Shown here piece after piece: positions 51,333 to 60,347 of a stretch of 64,000 bases of DNA. Where the stretch lies: assembly GCF_021223605.1 (NCBI RefSeq), contig NZ_CP075175.1:2026001-2090000 (forward strand). Direction: 5' to 3'. The notes below the pieces were generated by a model. That model made no database searches and was not told where the DNA came from. It saw only the letters and a list, made by a program, of their open reading frames with translations. Every line of letters begins with the position of its first letter. Position 1 is the first letter of the stretch. Origin of the DNA: Paenibacillus sp. 481 (GTDB taxonomy: Bacteria > Bacillota > Bacilli > Paenibacillales > Paenibacillaceae). Both the position numbers and the translations under genes were made by a program.

Positions 51333-51893
51333 CTAAGAGTGCGAAAGAGAAAATCCTTCTTCTGCAAGGTACTCAGCCGCTTCTTCATAATATTCAAATA
51401 TCGTATCCAAGTTCTCGCCTGCGTAAATATACCACATTTGATCCTCGTCATCTAAGTAAAGATCAAGCACATGATTGTTCTCATCCGTCCAGCGCTCTTT
51501 ATGAGTCTGTCCCAGCATTACCGATTCCGACTGTCCAGACTGTCCAGACTGTTCAGCTTGCTCAGCTTGCTCAGCCTGTTCAGACTGTCCTGCTTGCGTG
51601 GACAAATCAGCTTCGTTAGTCGCCAAAGAACGTATCGAACGCTCAATAATGGACTTCAACTCTTCCGCTGAAAATTCACGAATGTTCACAAACCCTTTAT
51701 CGTCCGTATCATAATCGTCCAAATGACCTGCGTACACAAATCCATTACCGTTCGGATGCAAATGGTACACGACGATCTTTTTATCGTAAGCGCTCTCCTC
51801 AAAATGGTAATTGAGGCGTCCAAGCGACACTTTCTTCTGTTCTAATTCAGGAAATGCGTCCACAATAGCGGACTTTTCTGCAAAACTAAGCAT
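51333..51893 (-). CDS. Unknown acidic protein with a Gln/Glu/Ala tandem-repeat linker
   Basis: A 186-residue protein. The first 95 residues (KKVSLGRLNYHFEESAYDKK, IVVYHLHPNGNGFVYAG) form one alpha/beta domain. The last 55 (WTDENNHVLDLYLDDEDQMW) form a second, acidic one. Between them (residues about 98-130) the text is built of EQA and GQS triplets: QSEQAEQAEQAEQSGQSGQS. This comes from a 9-bp DNA repeat at 51528-51590 that can change length without a frameshift. GGAGG sits seven bases before the ATG at 51893. No family recognised. Confidence 0.7.
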   Translation of the reverse strand: MLSFAEKSAIVDAFPELEQKKVSLGRLNYHFEESAYDKKIVVYHLHPNGNGFVYAGHLDDYDTDDKGFVNIREFSAEELKSIIERSIRSLATNEADLSTQAGQSEQAEQAEQAEQSGQSGQSESVMLGQTHKERWTDENNHVLDLYLDDEDQMWYIYAGENLDTIFEYYEEAAEYLAEEGFSLSHS

Positions 51894-51986
51894 ATCCGTT
51901 CCTCCATAAACTATGTTGATAACGTGTATTATACCATAGTTATCGTTCTGAACAGGAACGGCACCATCATCCATGCTATGGCGATG

Positions 51987-52853
51987 CTATTTCTGCTCTT
52001 CGTTATGCCAAATCACAGCCATCGTGCCTTCGCCAGCATGCACGGCGATAACAGAGCTAATCTCACCAACGATGATTTGCAAGCTTGGGAACTGCTTCTT
52101 AATCTCCTGCTTGAGCGCTTCTGCCTTGTCTCGTACGTTGCCGTGCATAATTTGCAACTGTTGAATATTATTTTTCACGTATGCTTGTTTAAATAGATCA
52201 ACCATGCGCAAGTATGCTTTTTTCTCTGACCGAACTTTTTCGAACAGCTCAAATTCCCCGCTTGTAGAATGAATGCGCAGCATCGGCTTAATGCCGAGCA
52301 AAGAGCCCAATAAATACTGGGTACCGGACATTCTGCCGCCCTTGTAGAACTGATCTAAATTGCCCAACACAATATAGTTTTCCGATTTAGAAGCTTCTTG
52401 GCGTAAGAATTCTGCAATATCCTTATAGTCTTTTCCTTGTTCAGCCATCTCTATTCCTTTATAAATTAGAGTGGTGATGGCATAGGACATCGACTTCGAA
52501 TCCACAGCTTCAACTTTAAATGAAACTAGATCCGTAGCAGCTATACAACCTGCTAATGTTCCAGATAGCTTATCGGAGACGTGAATAGCAATGGCGCAAT
52601 CATAGTTGACGCTCAATTGTTCGAACAATTCTACGTACTTACCGATCGGGGGCTGCGACGTCTTCGGAGTTTCTTTCTCCTCGCGAATACGGCGATATAA
52701 CATTTCAGTCGTTAAATCAACACCATTGTCGTCGATAACTTCGCTATTGCCAAAAATAATGCCCAGCGGCATCACATATACGTCAGGGTTATTTTTCAAA
52801 TCTTCAGGTATGAATGCAGTACTATCTGTAATCCATGCTATTTTCATCGTCAT
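51987..52853 (-). CDS. DegV family fatty-acid-binding protein
   Basis: A 289-residue-class protein with IAWITDSTAFIPEDL at the N-terminus, DLTTEMLYRRIREEKETPKT with SQPP, and the C-terminal GEGTMAVIWH. Ser-containing SDKLSGT and the KGGRMSGTQ motif bind the carboxylate of a fatty acid. FakB-type DegV proteins present exogenous fatty acids to the kinase FakA, but no fakA is in the window. The start is taken at 52853, five bases after GGAA; 52847 (MKIAW) is equally possible. Confidence 0.9.
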   Translation of the reverse strand: MTMKIAWITDSTAFIPEDLKNNPDVYVMPLGIIFGNSEVIDDNGVDLTTEMLYRRIREEKETPKTSQPPIGKYVELFEQLSVNYDCAIAIHVSDKLSGTLAGCIAATDLVSFKVEAVDSKSMSYAITTLIYKGIEMAEQGKDYKDIAEFLRQEASKSENYIVLGNLDQFYKGGRMSGTQYLLGSLLGIKPMLRIHSTSGEFELFEKVRSEKKAYLRMVDLFKQAYVKNNIQQLQIMHGNVRDKAEALKQEIKKQFPSLQIIVGEISSVIAVHAGEGTMAVIWHNEEQK

Positions 52854-53122
52854 CAAGTTCCATTCTATATAGTATAGTCATCTAGTTTAAAATTATATTT
52901 TAGTACTAGGTTCTAATATTAGTATTTGAGCATTATTATATCATTTTAATTGATATCTTTATACATGACAGGTGTCATGGGTATAGCATTCATTTTCCAG
53001 TACATTCACAAGTGAAATTAAACCAATCTTAAACAAAATAACGTCTTCATTTTAACCTCCCATGATTACGATATAGACACCCCAATATGATCGTTATCTA
53101 ACAAGGAGGTCTAAATAAGACC

Positions 53123-54595
53123 ATGAGACTATATGAAATCTTACTCGTTGTATCATGCCTTGCGTTATTAATTACGAGCATATTCCATACCAAGTTCCCG
53201 CGCAAAACAAGCTGGATTACCGGTATAGTAAGCATGCTTGTGCTCGTCACCCACCTCGTTGTTGAGGGCTACAGATGGCAGCTCATTATGGCGTATGTCG
53301 TGACAATTGTGTTGATTGGTAGCGTCTTGTTGAGGAATGCACGGGCTAATAGTCGTGTCCGAATCAAGATGTGGCGACCCGTCGTTTATATTTCATATGC
53401 GATGGCATTCCTCATGATCGGCGTGTCTACTTATTTGTCCGTGTCTCTACCCGTTATCCAATTTCCCCAACCGAGCGGACTGCTTAAGGTAGGCACTCAA
53501 ACTTTTCATTTTACGGACACGAACCGAGATGAAATGTTCACTGACGATGAAAGCGACAAACGGGAGCTAATGGTGCAAGTCTGGTATCCCGCTGATCTAG
53601 CTGACAAGAACACGCGTAGGCAGAGCAAAGCGCTTTTTCCAGAACAACGGGACATATTTGAAACCTATATGCAGGAGTACGCGAAACTGTTTAAACTGCC
53701 CTCATCTTTACTAGACTACTGGAAATATGCGCGCAGCCATTCTTACGAACATGCAGAATTGCACCCTGCTACAAAGCCATATCCGTTAGTGCTAATCAGC
53801 CATGGGATGGGAACGAGCAGAATCATGCATACTGCACAAGCTGAACATTTAGCTAGTCATAGGTACATAGTGGCCGCCATCGATCACACTTATAGTAGTG
53901 TGGCAACCGCTTTTCCTGCTGGAAACGTCACTGGCTATACGACAGAGATAAATGGAAGTAATTTTTATGAGGTTGGTAAAAAAGTTGGAGCAGTATGGAC
54001 GGAAGATGTTCATTTTGTGATTAAACAATTTCAGCAGCTGAATGCTGGAACGATGGGAACGGTGGGCCGTGCATTTAAAGGGAAAATAGATGTGCATAAC
54101 ATCGGCGTGATGGGGCATTCTTTTGGAGGAGCTACGGCTTTCAATGCTGGTTACTTGAACCCTCACATTAAAGCCGTGATTAACATGGATGGAACGATTA
54201 TTGAAGTGGACAATCGAACGGACATTAATAAGCCATTTCTATTTATGAAAACCGACAATTATCGAGACATTATTAAAAAGAGCCAGCAAGGTCAAGTTCC
54301 CGATGCACAACTCAAGAAACATATTGCTGCTGAGTTAGCCATTATGGATCGTGTCGTTAAACATGGTGGTAGCTTGTTATTTGTAGAAGGTAGTGGTCAT
54401 TTTAACTTTACAGACTTCCAGCTGTTTTCTGAGTTATTGAAGTTTACGGGCGCAACGGGCGAAATACACGGCGAACGATCCGCGTTTATTGTGAATCAGT
54501 ACGTACTGGACTTTTTTAATAAGCATTTAAAAGGAACTGGCGGCGAGTTAATGGACGGTGTTAGTGACGCGTTTCCTGAAGTCACTTTTTATTGA
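53123..54595 (+). CDS. Membrane-anchored alpha/beta hydrolase, PAF-acetylhydrolase-like
   Basis: A 490-residue protein. Four TM helices occupy residues 1-115 (LLVVSCLALLITSIF, ITGIVSMLVLVTHLVV, LIMAYVVTIVLIGSVLL, VVYISYAMAFLMIGVSTYL). An extracytoplasmic hydrolase follows with LISHGMGTSR (oxyanion strand), nucleophile Ser in GVMGHSFGGATA, and VEGSGHFNFTD for the catalytic His. It fits the PAF-AH isoform II lipase group, acting on phospholipid or polyester. The fused membrane domain is common in Bacillota homologues. AAGGAGG precedes the ATG at a longish distance. Confidence 0.85.
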   Translation: MRLYEILLVVSCLALLITSIFHTKFPRKTSWITGIVSMLVLVTHLVVEGYRWQLIMAYVVTIVLIGSVLLRNARANSRVRIKMWRPVVYISYAMAFLMIGVSTYLSVSLPVIQFPQPSGLLKVGTQTFHFTDTNRDEMFTDDESDKRELMVQVWYPADLADKNTRRQSKALFPEQRDIFETYMQEYAKLFKLPSSLLDYWKYARSHSYEHAELHPATKPYPLVLISHGMGTSRIMHTAQAEHLASHRYIVAAIDHTYSSVATAFPAGNVTGYTTEINGSNFYEVGKKVGAVWTEDVHFVIKQFQQLNAGTMGTVGRAFKGKIDVHNIGVMGHSFGGATAFNAGYLNPHIKAVINMDGTIIEVDNRTDINKPFLFMKTDNYRDIIKKSQQGQVPDAQLKKHIAAELAIMDRVVKHGGSLLFVEGSGHFNFTDFQLFSELLKFTGATGEIHGERSAFIVNQYVLDFFNKHLKGTGGELMDGVSDAFPEVTFY

Positions 54596-54708
54596 TACTG
54601 TTGTGACGTTTTGAATGAAATATGGCTTTCATTACCATTAGTTTCCCCCTTGCGAAATGGTAGTCTGTTCTCTACAATGTAATTTACAACTTTATAACTG
54701 GATGAAGT

Positions 54709-54901
54709 TTGCGGGAGATAGGCATATGTCTGGCCGAAGGGGTACGCTCTCAGGCGCTTGATCAGATCAATGGATTCGATTATTGATTGTGGCAAGCAGG
54801 ACCGTAAATGGACAGGACTCTGGAGAGACTCCGTTATGGGGCACCGAAGGGGCAAAGCGAGTTGGATAGACTCGCTCAAACTCTCAGGTAAAAGGACAGG
54901 G
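54709..54901 (+). promoter_or_regulatory. Tandem glycine riboswitch
   Basis: Aptamer 1 shows GGGAGATAGGC, GGCCGAAGGGG and CTCTCAGGCGC. Aptamer 2 shows GGAGAGACTCC, CACCGAAGGGGCAAAG and CTCTCAGGTAAAAGGACAG. Together they match the two-aptamer glycine (gcvT) motif. The linker between them is short, as usual. It lies 260 bases before the alanine/glycine:cation symporter and should control it through the hairpin at 55100-55129. Confidence 0.95.
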
Positions 54902-55099
54902 ATGTAGAAATAGATATCGTAAGTGATTTGTATCTATGTTATTTTTGCTGCATGTATGCACGTACATTCGCAAGTTTGCGAATGTTTACTTGTTTTTGCA
55001 TGGTAATACATGAATTTTCGTTTATTTTCATCATTTTTCATGTGTTTGCAAATTGCAGAACTAACTTACGCTATGAACATTATTCTGCACACATGTCCC

Positions 55100-55129
55100 C
55101 AGAGTCAAATCAGCTGATTTGGCTCTTTT
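55100..55129 (+). terminator. Expression-platform terminator of the glycine riboswitch
   Basis: AGAG-CAAATCAG and CTGATTTG-CTCT arms followed by five T, 34 bases before the transporter start. Between it and the aptamer (54902-55099) the sequence has repeated TTTGCA/TGCAAA-type words that could form an alternative stem. Confidence 0.8.
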
Positions 55130-55162
55130 TATGTTTACATTTTGCGAGGGGAAATGGTCATT

Positions 55163-56500
55163 ATGGTAGAACAATGGTTGGACAGTATTGGTAAAATTGT
55201 ATGGGGGCCGCCGCTGCTTATATTGCTGGTCGGAACGGGAATCTTGTTTACGTTGCGGCTTGGCTTACTGCAATTGTTTCGCCTGCCTTTGGCTTTGAAG
55301 CTTGTATTTAAGGCTAAAAATGAAGGCGAAGGTGATGTTTCCAGCTTCGGTGCACTCGCTACGGCACTGGCTGCGACAATCGGGACAGGTAATATTGTTG
55401 GTGTGGCAACCGCCATCAAGGTTGGTGGGCCAGGTGCGTTATTCTGGATGTGGATGGCAGCGTTCTTCGGTATGGCGACGAAGTATGCGGAAGGGCTGCT
55501 AGCCGTGAAGTATCGCAGCATCGATGACAACGGACAAGTGCTAGGCGGTCCGATGTATTATATAGAGAAAGGGCTTGGCAAGAAGTTCAAGCCATTGGCT
55601 GTCTTTTTTGCAGTTAGCGGGGTGCTTGTGGCGTTATTCGGGATCGGTACGTTCCCGCAAATTAACGCGATTGCCTCTTCCACGCAGGTAAGCCTAGGCA
55701 TTCCTGTCGTGATCACCGCAGCGGTTGTTACGGTGCTAACTGCCTTGGTGACGATCGGCGGCATTCAGAACATTAGCCGCACGGCGACAACAATCGTGCC
55801 TACGATGGCTATCGTGTACTTTGTAGCAAGCTGTATCGTACTGATTGCCTACGCGGATCGAATTCCGCAGGCGATATCACTCGTCTTTCACGGCGCCTTT
55901 AACGCAACAGCGGCTGGCGGCGGATTCCTTGGAGCCACGGTTATGATGGCGATTCAAAACGGTATCGCCCGCGGCGTGTTCTCGAACGAGTCCGGACTAG
56001 GCAGCACGCCAATTGCCGCTGCGGCCGCGAAGACGAAGTGGCCGGCAGAGCAGGGACTCGTGTCGATGACGGGTACCTTTTTCGATACGATTATTGTGTG
56101 CTCCTTGACGGGCTTAACGCTGATCGTTACGGGCGTATGGAATGGCTCGACAGAAGGCGCTGCGATGACGCAGGCAGCTTTTGACGCGGTGCTGCCGTTT
56201 GGATCAGTGATCTTGACGGTATGCCTGATCTTGTTCGCTTTTACAACGATACTCGGTTGGAATTACTACGGTGAGCGTTGCATCGTTTATTTGTTCGGGG
56301 TGAAGGCTATATTGCCTTATCGCATTGTGTTTATTTGTATCATCGGCATGGGTGCATTTATTAAGCTGGATGTGATCTGGAAGCTGTCGGACATTGTGAA
56401 CGGCTTAATGGCTTTGCCGAATCTCGTAGCGTTACTGGCCTTGTCGGGTGTGGTGGTTAGCGAGACCAAGCTGTATTGGGAGCATTTGAGTAAGAAATAA
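55163..56500 (+). CDS. Alanine/glycine:cation symporter (AGCS) family transporter
   Basis: A 445-residue protein with about ten TM helices and the AGCS signatures ATIGTGNIVGVATAIKVGGPG and GLGSTPIAAAAAKT (the latter preceded by GVFSNESG). WNYYGERC near the C-terminus is also diagnostic. It couples glycine or alanine uptake to Na+ or H+. The ATG at 55163 is used (GAGGGG 11 bases upstream); an ATG nine bases earlier is too close to that site. Because the riboswitch senses glycine, the transporter may be induced for glycine efflux or for use of glycine as a nitrogen source. Confidence 0.95.
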   Translation: MVEQWLDSIGKIVWGPPLLILLVGTGILFTLRLGLLQLFRLPLALKLVFKAKNEGEGDVSSFGALATALAATIGTGNIVGVATAIKVGGPGALFWMWMAAFFGMATKYAEGLLAVKYRSIDDNGQVLGGPMYYIEKGLGKKFKPLAVFFAVSGVLVALFGIGTFPQINAIASSTQVSLGIPVVITAAVVTVLTALVTIGGIQNISRTATTIVPTMAIVYFVASCIVLIAYADRIPQAISLVFHGAFNATAAGGGFLGATVMMAIQNGIARGVFSNESGLGSTPIAAAAAKTKWPAEQGLVSMTGTFFDTIIVCSLTGLTLIVTGVWNGSTEGAAMTQAAFDAVLPFGSVILTVCLILFAFTTILGWNYYGERCIVYLFGVKAILPYRIVFICIIGMGAFIKLDVIWKLSDIVNGLMALPNLVALLALSGVVVSETKLYWEHLSKK

Positions 56501-56511
56501 TAGTTCGGATT

Positions 56512-56547
56512 AAAAAAGCGACCTTACGATTACGAGGTCGCTTTTTT
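56512..56547. terminator. Bidirectional terminator
   Basis: AAAAAAGCGACCT and AGGTCGCTTTTTT arms with a ten-base loop, between the symporter and the convergent protease gene. Confidence 0.9.
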
Positions 56548-56599
56548 AATGATGAGGCTTTTTAAAAAATAACTCTGGAATTTACGCCTATAGTGACAA

Positions 56600-56977
56600 C
56601 TAATATCTTATTGTCATTTCACTAGCATCAATCACTAGACCTGCTGCTTTTATAAAATCAAAACCAATTATTCCATCAATCTCAAGACCATAGTCCATTC
56701 TTCCGATCTCGACTTGAAAATGTATGATCGACCTATCCTCAAAGTGAATGGCATCCAAAGATTTCGTGTAGACATACTCAACTCCACCCACTCCTCGAAT
56801 GGTTTCCACTACATCATTTTCTTCTGGAATGATCCCAATATCTCGAACCAAGTCGGCATTAAATATTGTACTTGCCGATCCCGTATCTAATAGCACCCTA
56901 TTTAATTCTAGCTCCTTACCCTTAAAAACCACCTTCAGCCGTACAAAAGGCAGACCATATTCTTCAGTTATATTCAT
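56600..56977 (-). CDS. Retropepsin-like aspartyl protease
   Basis: A 125-residue single-domain aspartic protease. The catalytic loop is VLLDTGSASTIF with D31 (DTGS motif), the flap region contains GVGGVEYVYTKSL, and the C-terminal hydrophobic-hydrophobic-Gly is IDGIIGFDFIKAAG. Like retroviral protease it should act as a homodimer. Bacterial relatives have unknown targets. It overlaps the preceding 85-residue gene by four bases (ATGA), so the two are made together, possibly as partner and protease. Confidence 0.85.
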   Translation of the reverse strand: MNITEEYGLPFVRLKVVFKGKELELNRVLLDTGSASTIFNADLVRDIGIIPEENDVVETIRGVGGVEYVYTKSLDAIHFEDRSIIHFQVEIGRMDYGLEIDGIIGFDFIKAAGLVIDASEMTIRY

Positions 56978-57231
56978 CTTGATCCTCGAATCCCAACATA
57001 ACGTTCCCTAGCTACCAGCTCAGATCGGGAAGTATGAAAAAAACAATATTCGCGACCTGGCTCTTGCTTATGCAGCTCGCTGTAGCGACGAAGAGCTTCC
57101 GTAGAATCAGCGAACTTATCAATTACAACAACTTCTTCAATGTATCGATATCCCCCCTCTGAATAAGCCTTCGTAGCCTCTAAAACAACCCATTCTTCTG
57201 GAAATCGTTCCTGTACTTCTTGCCAGCGCAT
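56974..57231 (-). CDS. Unknown partner of the retropepsin-like protein
   Basis: An 85-residue protein, beginning RWQEVQERFPEEWVVLEATK and containing IEEVVVIDKFADSTEALRRY. This is a short alpha/beta pattern seen in small proteins encoded next to bacterial retropepsins. GGAGG lies seven bases before the ATG. It is the first gene of a two-gene operon. Its function is unknown; it may be substrate, chaperone or regulator of the protease. Confidence 0.7.
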   Translation of the reverse strand: MRWQEVQERFPEEWVVLEATKAYSEGGYRYIEEVVVIDKFADSTEALRRYSELHKQEPGREYCFFHTSRSELVARERYVGIRGSR

Positions 57232-57337
57232 TTCGCCACCTCCATATCATTTCTATGATTTCCATTTTATCATAAAGCAGGCTCAGTGAAATAGTGACCA
57301 CATTGAACCCAAGCCTGAAAAAAGCTTTAAACCCTTT

Positions 57338-57757
57338 TCACCCCGAAACAATAAAAACAATACAAATCCCTATAACCAAACAGAGCGGAGAATAAAGAGC
57401 GCTGTCCCATTTTGCGAACAGGGTGCCTCTCTCTTTTTTAAAGAAGCCCAACCATTTAAACTCACCGATTGCACGGAGAATAAATACGATTGATAGCGCC
57501 CATCCCCCATATCCTATTAACCAATCAGGAAAAAGCAGGCCTTTCATGACTCCTAGTTCAAGCACAAGCCACCCTGCTATTGCCAAAGCTCCCGCAACAA
57601 TCAAGGTACCGATCTTTGATGGTTTAAACAGTGGCTTCGAGCCATTGCTAGGAATGGCTGCAACAGCCCCCTTTTTCCCACCTAACACCCAATAAATATG
57701 GACGCCACTCAACAGAAACAATATTCCCCCAGTAACCCAAGCTAGAAAAGTAACCAA
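57338..57757 (-). CDS. DUF3995 membrane protein
   Basis: A 139-residue protein with four TM helices and the DUF3995 pattern: HIYWVLGG near the start, WLIGYGGWALSIVFILRAIGE, and DSALYSPLCLVIG at the end. The start is TTG, seven bases after GGGAGGG. It lies 12 bases after the TetR gene on the same strand, so it is presumably autoregulated with it. No biochemical role is known. Confidence 0.85.
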   Translation of the reverse strand: MVTFLAWVTGGILFLLSGVHIYWVLGGKKGAVAAIPSNGSKPLFKPSKIGTLIVAGALAIAGWLVLELGVMKGLLFPDWLIGYGGWALSIVFILRAIGEFKWLGFFKKERGTLFAKWDSALYSPLCLVIGICIVFIVSG

Positions 57758-57769
57758 TATAAGCCCTCC

Positions 57770-58324
57770 CTAGATTCCGATTAAGTTCTTCCGCAGCATA
57801 TCAACATGAAGATGAACTTCTTCTTCCGTAAAATGATCCTGTTTATGACGCTCGTACCAACCTAGGAAATAATGATAGAGGAGCCATGCTTTTTGATTAG
57901 CAATCTCGGTTGGTAGTCCCGCCTTACAAAATAGCCCCTGAGCATACTCCATCCTTACTTGCTCTACATTGTCTAGCATGGAGCAATAGGCAGATTCATG
58001 ATTAGAAAGCTTTCTTAAATAAAATAAGAAATCTCCTTTTCTTGTGACGGAGAACATCTGAACCAACAAATTGATGATTTGTTCATCTACCGTTTCTTGT
58101 TTCGAAGTGTCGAGAATGACCTGATTCGTCGTCTGCTCTACCCACTTCTCCACGATGCGCTTAATAAACTCATTACGATTATCAAAGTACCAGTAAAAAC
58201 TACTTTTGCTGCAACCTAATGCCGCTGACATTTTTTCAATGACTAGTCCCTCTACTCCGCCCTGTGCAAAGCATTCTATCCCTGCTTGAATCCATTGATC
58301 TTCTGTTACGATAATTTTGGGCAC
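57770..58324 (-). CDS. TetR/AcrR family regulator with two operators
   Basis: A 184-residue regulator. The helix-turn-helix contains GVEGLVIEKMSAALGCSKSSF and YWYFDNRNEF. The GTG at 58324 is selected because GGAGG lies ten bases before it; the frame is open for 12 more codons. The start is preceded by two copies of a TGTACG-n4-CGTACA palindrome, so it should repress its own operon with DUF3995 and perhaps the divergent sulfatase. Confidence 0.9.
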   Translation of the reverse strand: MPKIIVTEDQWIQAGIECFAQGGVEGLVIEKMSAALGCSKSSFYWYFDNRNEFIKRIVEKWVEQTTNQVILDTSKQETVDEQIINLLVQMFSVTRKGDFLFYLRKLSNHESAYCSMLDNVEQVRMEYAQGLFCKAGLPTEIANQKAWLLYHYFLGWYERHKQDHFTEEEVHLHVDMLRKNLIGI

Positions 58325-58343
58325 CTTACAACGACCTCCTTTC

Positions 58344-58359
58344 TGTACGATACCGTACA
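58344..58359. promoter_or_regulatory. Operator 1 of the TetR/DUF3995 operon
   Basis: Perfect inverted repeat TGTACG-ATAC-CGTACA, 20 bases before the GTG start of the regulator. Confidence 0.7.
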
Positions 58360-58401
58360 TTTACTTGCATTGTAGCATAACAAGGGATGGAAAAATATAT
58401 C

Positions 58402-58417
58402 TGTACGGTAGCGTTCA
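58402..58417. promoter_or_regulatory. Operator 2 of the TetR/DUF3995 operon
   Basis: TGTACG-GTAG-CGTTCA, one base from a perfect copy of operator 1, centred 58 bases (about 5.5 helical turns) away, toward the sulfatase. Confidence 0.6.
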
Positions 58418-58520
58418 TAAAATTGTCATGCAAAGTGCCATTCGCAACTTCCCCAACATACAAAAAGAGCACACCTCATAAACTATAGGAACAACCTGAC
58501 TAATCAAGGATGTGTATGCT

Positions 58521-60248
58521 ATGAATGACCAGCCTAATTTTCTCGTACTGCTCGTAGATGAAGAGCGGTATCCTCCTATTTATGAAACTCCCGAAATAAA
58601 AGAATGGCGTAAAAACCATCTCACAACACACCAATATTTAAAGTCTCACAGTGTGGAGTTCCACCGCCATTATATTGGAAGCACGGCATGTTGTCCCAGT
58701 AGGGCTACTCTGTTTACGGGCCACTATCCTTCACTACATGGAGTAAGCCAGACAGATGGAATCGCAAAAGAAGCTTTCGACTCTGATATGTTCTGGTTAG
58801 ATAGAAACACCGTCCCAACCATGGGAGACTACTTTCGTGAGGCCGGATACCAAACCTACTATAAAGGGAAGTGGCATATATCCAATGCGGATATTACCAC
58901 CCCTGGCACACACAAGAGTATCCCTAGTTATCACCCGTGGACAGGTGTACCTGATAGACGACTTGAGGAACTATATTTTCAGGCTAATCGTTTAGAAGAT
59001 TACGGATTCTCGGATTGGATCGGCCCCGACCCTGTTGGGAAAAATCCACGAAATTCCGCTTCCTCTGCAGCTATTGGGCTAAGCGGTAGGGATGAAGTGT
59101 ACGCCGATGAATCCGTTAAACTCATCGAGTCTCTAAGTCGCCAAAAAAGGGCAGGCCATAATATGCCGCCGTGGTTAATCGTATCCTCCTTTGTGAACCC
59201 GCACGATATTGTGCTGTATGGTGATCTTACTGCACAGATTCCTTTTTTCAGGTTCGAAGTTGATCCCATGCCAGAGATTCCTCCCCCTCCGACCATAAAC
59301 GAACCGCTATTTACAAAACCGCGCTGCCAAGCCAGCTATCGTGATGTGTATCCAAAGGCTTTACAACCTATTAGTGATGGACCTTTTTACCGTCAATTCT
59401 ATTACCAGCTACAAAAAAATGCAGATCAACAAATGTTAAAAGTGGTTCATGCACTTACCAGATCCCCCTTTTATGACAATACCATTGTTATTTTTACATC
59501 CGATCATGGGGATTTGTTAGGCGCTCATGGAAATCTTCATCAAAAGTTTTACTGTGCTTATGAAGAATTTTTACATGTTCCTTTCCTTATTCATAACAAG
59601 CATCTGTTTCCTCACTCCAAACATATGGACACACTGACGAGCCATGTCGACCTCATACCTACTATGCTTGGACTAGCAAATATAGATGCCGCCGAAATTC
59701 AACGCCGCTTGCAGCCAAGGTTTAGTGATGCCCACCCACTTGTAGGACGTAACCTTACGCCCCTCATCTTCGGGCAGCACGATTACAAAATAGCGGATGA
59801 GCCCATTTATTTTATGACAGAAGATGATGTTACTCGCGGACAGCACCAAGTAAATCCATTGGGCGAGCCCTATTCGTCTGTTATTCAGCCTAACCATATT
59901 GAGACCGTACTGATGACGTTCCCAAGCAATAACAGCAAGCAATTGTGGAAATTCTCCCGCTACTTTGATAACAAACAATTTTGGAGCCATCCTGCTAAGC
60001 AAGATGTCACCTGCCAGCCCGTTGGAAATGATCCAGCCGAACAATGGGAAATGAATGTTAAAACAGAACCTGTTCCTGATGAGTATGAATTGTATAACTT
60101 AACTGACGATCCGCTTGAAACATGTAACCTTGCCCACCCTTCGGTAGCAACGCTTCATAGCAGAAATGTTCAAGAGTGGATGATGAAGATACTGGAACAG
60201 CAGCGCGCACAAAAGCGTTTATACCCGACCCCGTACACTATAAAATAA
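58521..60248 (+). CDS. Sulfatase family protein (formylglycine type)
   Basis: A 575-residue hydrolase. The metal-site strand is NFLVLLVDEERYP. The active-site signature is STACCPSRATLFTG, in which C57 of CxPSR would be converted to formylglycine. YKGKWHIS and TSDHGDLLGAHG supply the remaining ligands. There is no signal peptide, so it is cytoplasmic. A Cys-type enzyme needs a formylglycine-generating enzyme, and none is encoded in the window. The substrate may be a sulfate or phosphonate/phosphate monoester. AAGGA precedes the ATG at 58521; a GTG nine bases upstream is less well placed. Confidence 0.92.
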   Translation: MNDQPNFLVLLVDEERYPPIYETPEIKEWRKNHLTTHQYLKSHSVEFHRHYIGSTACCPSRATLFTGHYPSLHGVSQTDGIAKEAFDSDMFWLDRNTVPTMGDYFREAGYQTYYKGKWHISNADITTPGTHKSIPSYHPWTGVPDRRLEELYFQANRLEDYGFSDWIGPDPVGKNPRNSASSAAIGLSGRDEVYADESVKLIESLSRQKRAGHNMPPWLIVSSFVNPHDIVLYGDLTAQIPFFRFEVDPMPEIPPPPTINEPLFTKPRCQASYRDVYPKALQPISDGPFYRQFYYQLQKNADQQMLKVVHALTRSPFYDNTIVIFTSDHGDLLGAHGNLHQKFYCAYEEFLHVPFLIHNKHLFPHSKHMDTLTSHVDLIPTMLGLANIDAAEIQRRLQPRFSDAHPLVGRNLTPLIFGQHDYKIADEPIYFMTEDDVTRGQHQVNPLGEPYSSVIQPNHIETVLMTFPSNNSKQLWKFSRYFDNKQFWSHPAKQDVTCQPVGNDPAEQWEMNVKTEPVPDEYELYNLTDDPLETCNLAHPSVATLHSRNVQEWMMKILEQQRAQKRLYPTPYTIK

Positions 60249-60255
60249 GATCACG

Positions 60256-60288
60256 AAAAAGCTGCTCATCTGTTTGAGCAGCTTTTTT
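60256..60288 (+). terminator. Bidirectional terminator after the sulfatase
   Basis: AAAAAGCTGCTCA and TGAGCAGCTTTTTT arms with a six-base loop. Confidence 0.9.
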
Positions 60289-60347
60289 ATGTGATATTAG
60301 TCTGCTATGTGCTGTAAACTACACTTCATAGTGCTCTGGTTCTCAAG

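Noticed and set aside
54589-54879. 96-codon minus-strand frame
   Set aside because: It lies inside the glycine riboswitch.
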